Origin: Rhinopomastus cyanomelas
Taxonomy: Eukaryota; Chordata; Aves; Bucerotiformes; Rhinopomastidae
Assembly (NCBI GenBank): GCA_013400115.1
Contig: VXBP01007098.1
Location: forward strand, 1,778,513-1,842,512
Direction of reading: 5' to 3'
Length of the DNA: 64,000 bases
Part shown: positions 61,915 to 64,000 of the stretch, piece after piece
Layout: each line of letters starts with the position of its first letter
Numbering within the stretch: position 1 is the stretch's first letter
Position numbers and translations under genes: made by a program
The notes under the pieces: model-generated
What the model saw: the letters and a program-made list of their open reading frames with translations, nothing else
What the model was told of the DNA's origin: nothing
Databases searched by the model: none

Positions 61915-64000
61915 AGTACAACAGGAGCACAGAAAGTCATTAGGGGAGGGTTGCCCATTGTCGCACATAAATATTGCCTGATTAGCTGGTGCTGCTGTGC
62001 AAGAAAGGCAAAGTGCTCAGATGGAGTAAACACTAATCAAGTTGGTTTTTTAATTGTGGCAAAACATTGTTAAAAATCCACTGCAGGTTCAGATGTGCTG
62101 CTGTAGGAATGGGCTGAGCCCGGGCTGCTTCGCTTTGTTGCTGTCCTGTGGGCCTTTGCTCTCTCGGTAGGCAGCAGCCCCAGCTATGATCCATCCCTGC
62201 TCCTGCCAGAAGGCTTTTTCCATACATGATCCCACACCTGCCTTGGGGACTGCTCAGCTGCTGGGCTGTAACAGCTCCTCCTGATAGAAAAAATGCAGCC
62301 ACTGGGAGCAAAACCATCTGCTCAGAGAGAAATCCTGCAGGAGAAGCAGGCAAGCGTGAGGTCTCACGAGAGCTGGGAGTGTTAGTGCAATATACAGTCA
62401 TCACTGGAGACAATTAACAAACCTGCTCACAGGACAAGTGATGGCAAACACAGGATTATCTGCTAGCCCGTGTTTATCCCAGAGATTTTGAATTTAAAAG
62501 ATAAACATGCAGGCTGTGAGCAGCAGTCAGGAAGGAGGTACAGAGCTGTGCCTCATCAAGAGGGATAGTTTTGTTAGGGACAAGGAGACCTGCCTTGCTT
62601 GTGTGAACGCATTTACGCACTTTGTCACCACGATCCTTGTGCTTCAATAGCTTTGCTAGCCTGCAGCATCCTTCCCTTGCCCAGTATCCCAGACTGGTCC
62701 AGTTCAGGAAAAAAGAGGCAAACAACTAGACACCTGCACTAACATAATGACTGTCAGATTTGTGTCAAATATCAACATAGGTATAAAAATTAAATATAAA
62801 ATGCAATTAGCACAGTAGAATCTTCTAGTAACCTCAAGACCACTGTCCACAGGCATCTCTAGAAATTAGGGTGGAAGGGAGAGCGTAGGATGAGGAAGAA
62901 AAAAGCCCTAAATTCTTTATAAAATAAACATTCTATTCCCATGATTGTAAGAGGAAGATGACCTTAATATGCAATCACGAACTGTAATGCCCTGATGGAC
63001 ACACTTGCGAAGAAGACAGTGAACAAATAAAGAGGTAATTGCTCTATTGGCACATGTTTTCATCGCACTACAGCCCAGAGGATTTGGTGGGGAATTGTTG
63101 TGCCAGTGCTTGTGAGGAGTGTGCTGCAGTGGAGGATTTTTCCATTCAGTTCTCTGCCAAGTTTTTGGTTTGTTCGTTTTTGTGACAGAAGTGCTACAGG
63201 ATCAATACATCTTCTAGATGATGCTCAGAAGGCTTCCTGTCTCTTGGCTGAGCCATCAAATCTCCCTCAGGAGACAAGAATTGTCATAACCTACTGGATG
63301 GAGTATCCATGGACTGGTTTGGGGGCATACAGCAGTAATCCCACGGAAGCTGTCCTGTCACACATTTCTTCATCTCTCTTTGAAAATGACTGTGGAAGGA
63401 GGCTTCCCACCTTCTTCAGAATTCCCTGTTTCTGCATGAAAGATGAAAGTAAATAGTATGAAGAGGTTCACAGGCTATGAGACTGATTTTTGGGAAAATA
63501 CTTTTGTTTTCCCTTTGCACTAGTCAACTCATTGCTCATGTGGGACCAGATGTTGAACTAGGAGAAAGGAATTTAAAGCTTGTGAAAACGAAAACCTTCT
63601 TTTAAAATTCACCTTTCGGGTCTTGTCAGCAGCTGCAGGCATCACCAGAGCATATTGAAAAGCAATTTGTGACATCTGCATTCAGCGATTTCAGACCGGG
63701 TCTTGCCACCAACAGCTTAAACTGGAAGAGCATTAAAAGGTTAAAAGGACAAAGCTGCACAGTTCAAGTTCTCCCCAGGGATCCCATATTAGTTGATTGT
63801 GTGGCCCTGGAGGTAGGGGTTAAGGAACAGTTGCAGACATACCACTGAGCATGGCTCAGCAAGTTGCTGTCCTAATGTGATCCTAACTGGGCAAGGCGTA
63901 CTCCGAATCTGGAGGAAGATGGGATCCACCACTGCATCTCAGCTGAGCATCTTCATCTCCCCCGAGCAACCTAATTGACGTTCCCTAGAAATGAGCACAT
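61915..64000. other. Intergenic, no recognised feature
   Basis: No gene, RNA or repeat was recognised. Frames of 118-126 codons (62033-62413 minus, 63100-63456 plus) carry no known motif. Confidence 0.5.

Noticed and set aside
62033..64000. Possible SIPA1L2 exons expected downstream of DISC1
   Set aside because: No SIPA1L2-like sequence was recognised on either strand; the gene probably lies beyond the window.
1..64000. CRISPR arrays, bacterial operons, tRNA or rRNA genes
   Set aside because: No regularly spaced repeats, ribosome binding sites, operon structure or tRNA-like cloverleaf motifs were seen; the content is vertebrate.

Overview
The window looks like bird nuclear DNA of macrochromosome type: moderate GC, few CpGs, and about two dozen fragments of CR1, the dominant avian LINE. 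No bacterial, plasmid or phage genes were seen. CR1 copies were recognised by their 3' ends, which on the sense strand run through a 'ttggtctaggtgatcc' or 'gacatggtttagcag' type block into a 'ccttccaa...attctatg' tail, and by remnants of the reverse transcriptase frame. I cannot name the species.

The only host gene I can identify is the 3' end of DISC1 on the + strand. An exon at 4114-4231 and the terminal coding exon at 11773-11921 encode the conserved C-terminal helical region, with motifs such as SAELGEKCE, LEDQL, VKETLQ and QLQPAREAGE. The intron between them (4232-11772) is flanked by AT and AC, not GT and AG. It carries a perfect U12-type 5' splice site and a U12-like branch site 13 nt from its 3' end, and only this splicing joins the two exons in the DISC1 frame. 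This is the most interesting host feature here. Bases 1-4113 should be the preceding DISC1 intron; I could not find the exon before it.

From about 12.4 kb to the right end I find no convincing host coding gene. This is presumably intergenic sequence downstream of DISC1. In other amniotes the next gene is SIPA1L2, but none of it was recognised here. The region holds scattered CR1 fragments on both strands, one probable solo LTR (about 46.6-47.2 kb), two small CpG clusters (29.0 and 38.0-38.3 kb) that could be regulatory, and two weak exon-like open stretches (44.97 and 59.2 kb).

The CR1 copies contain several unusual structures: one CR1 nested inside another, three different CR1 3' ends in a row, an in-frame chimera of CR1 ORF1 and the ORF2 end, an internally deleted copy, a reverse transcriptase fragment with no 3' end, and two very short copies starting at the same consensus position. 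A near-duplicate block around a single N at 9909 looks like an assembly artefact. I saw no evidence of a novel defence, toxin or mobile system.
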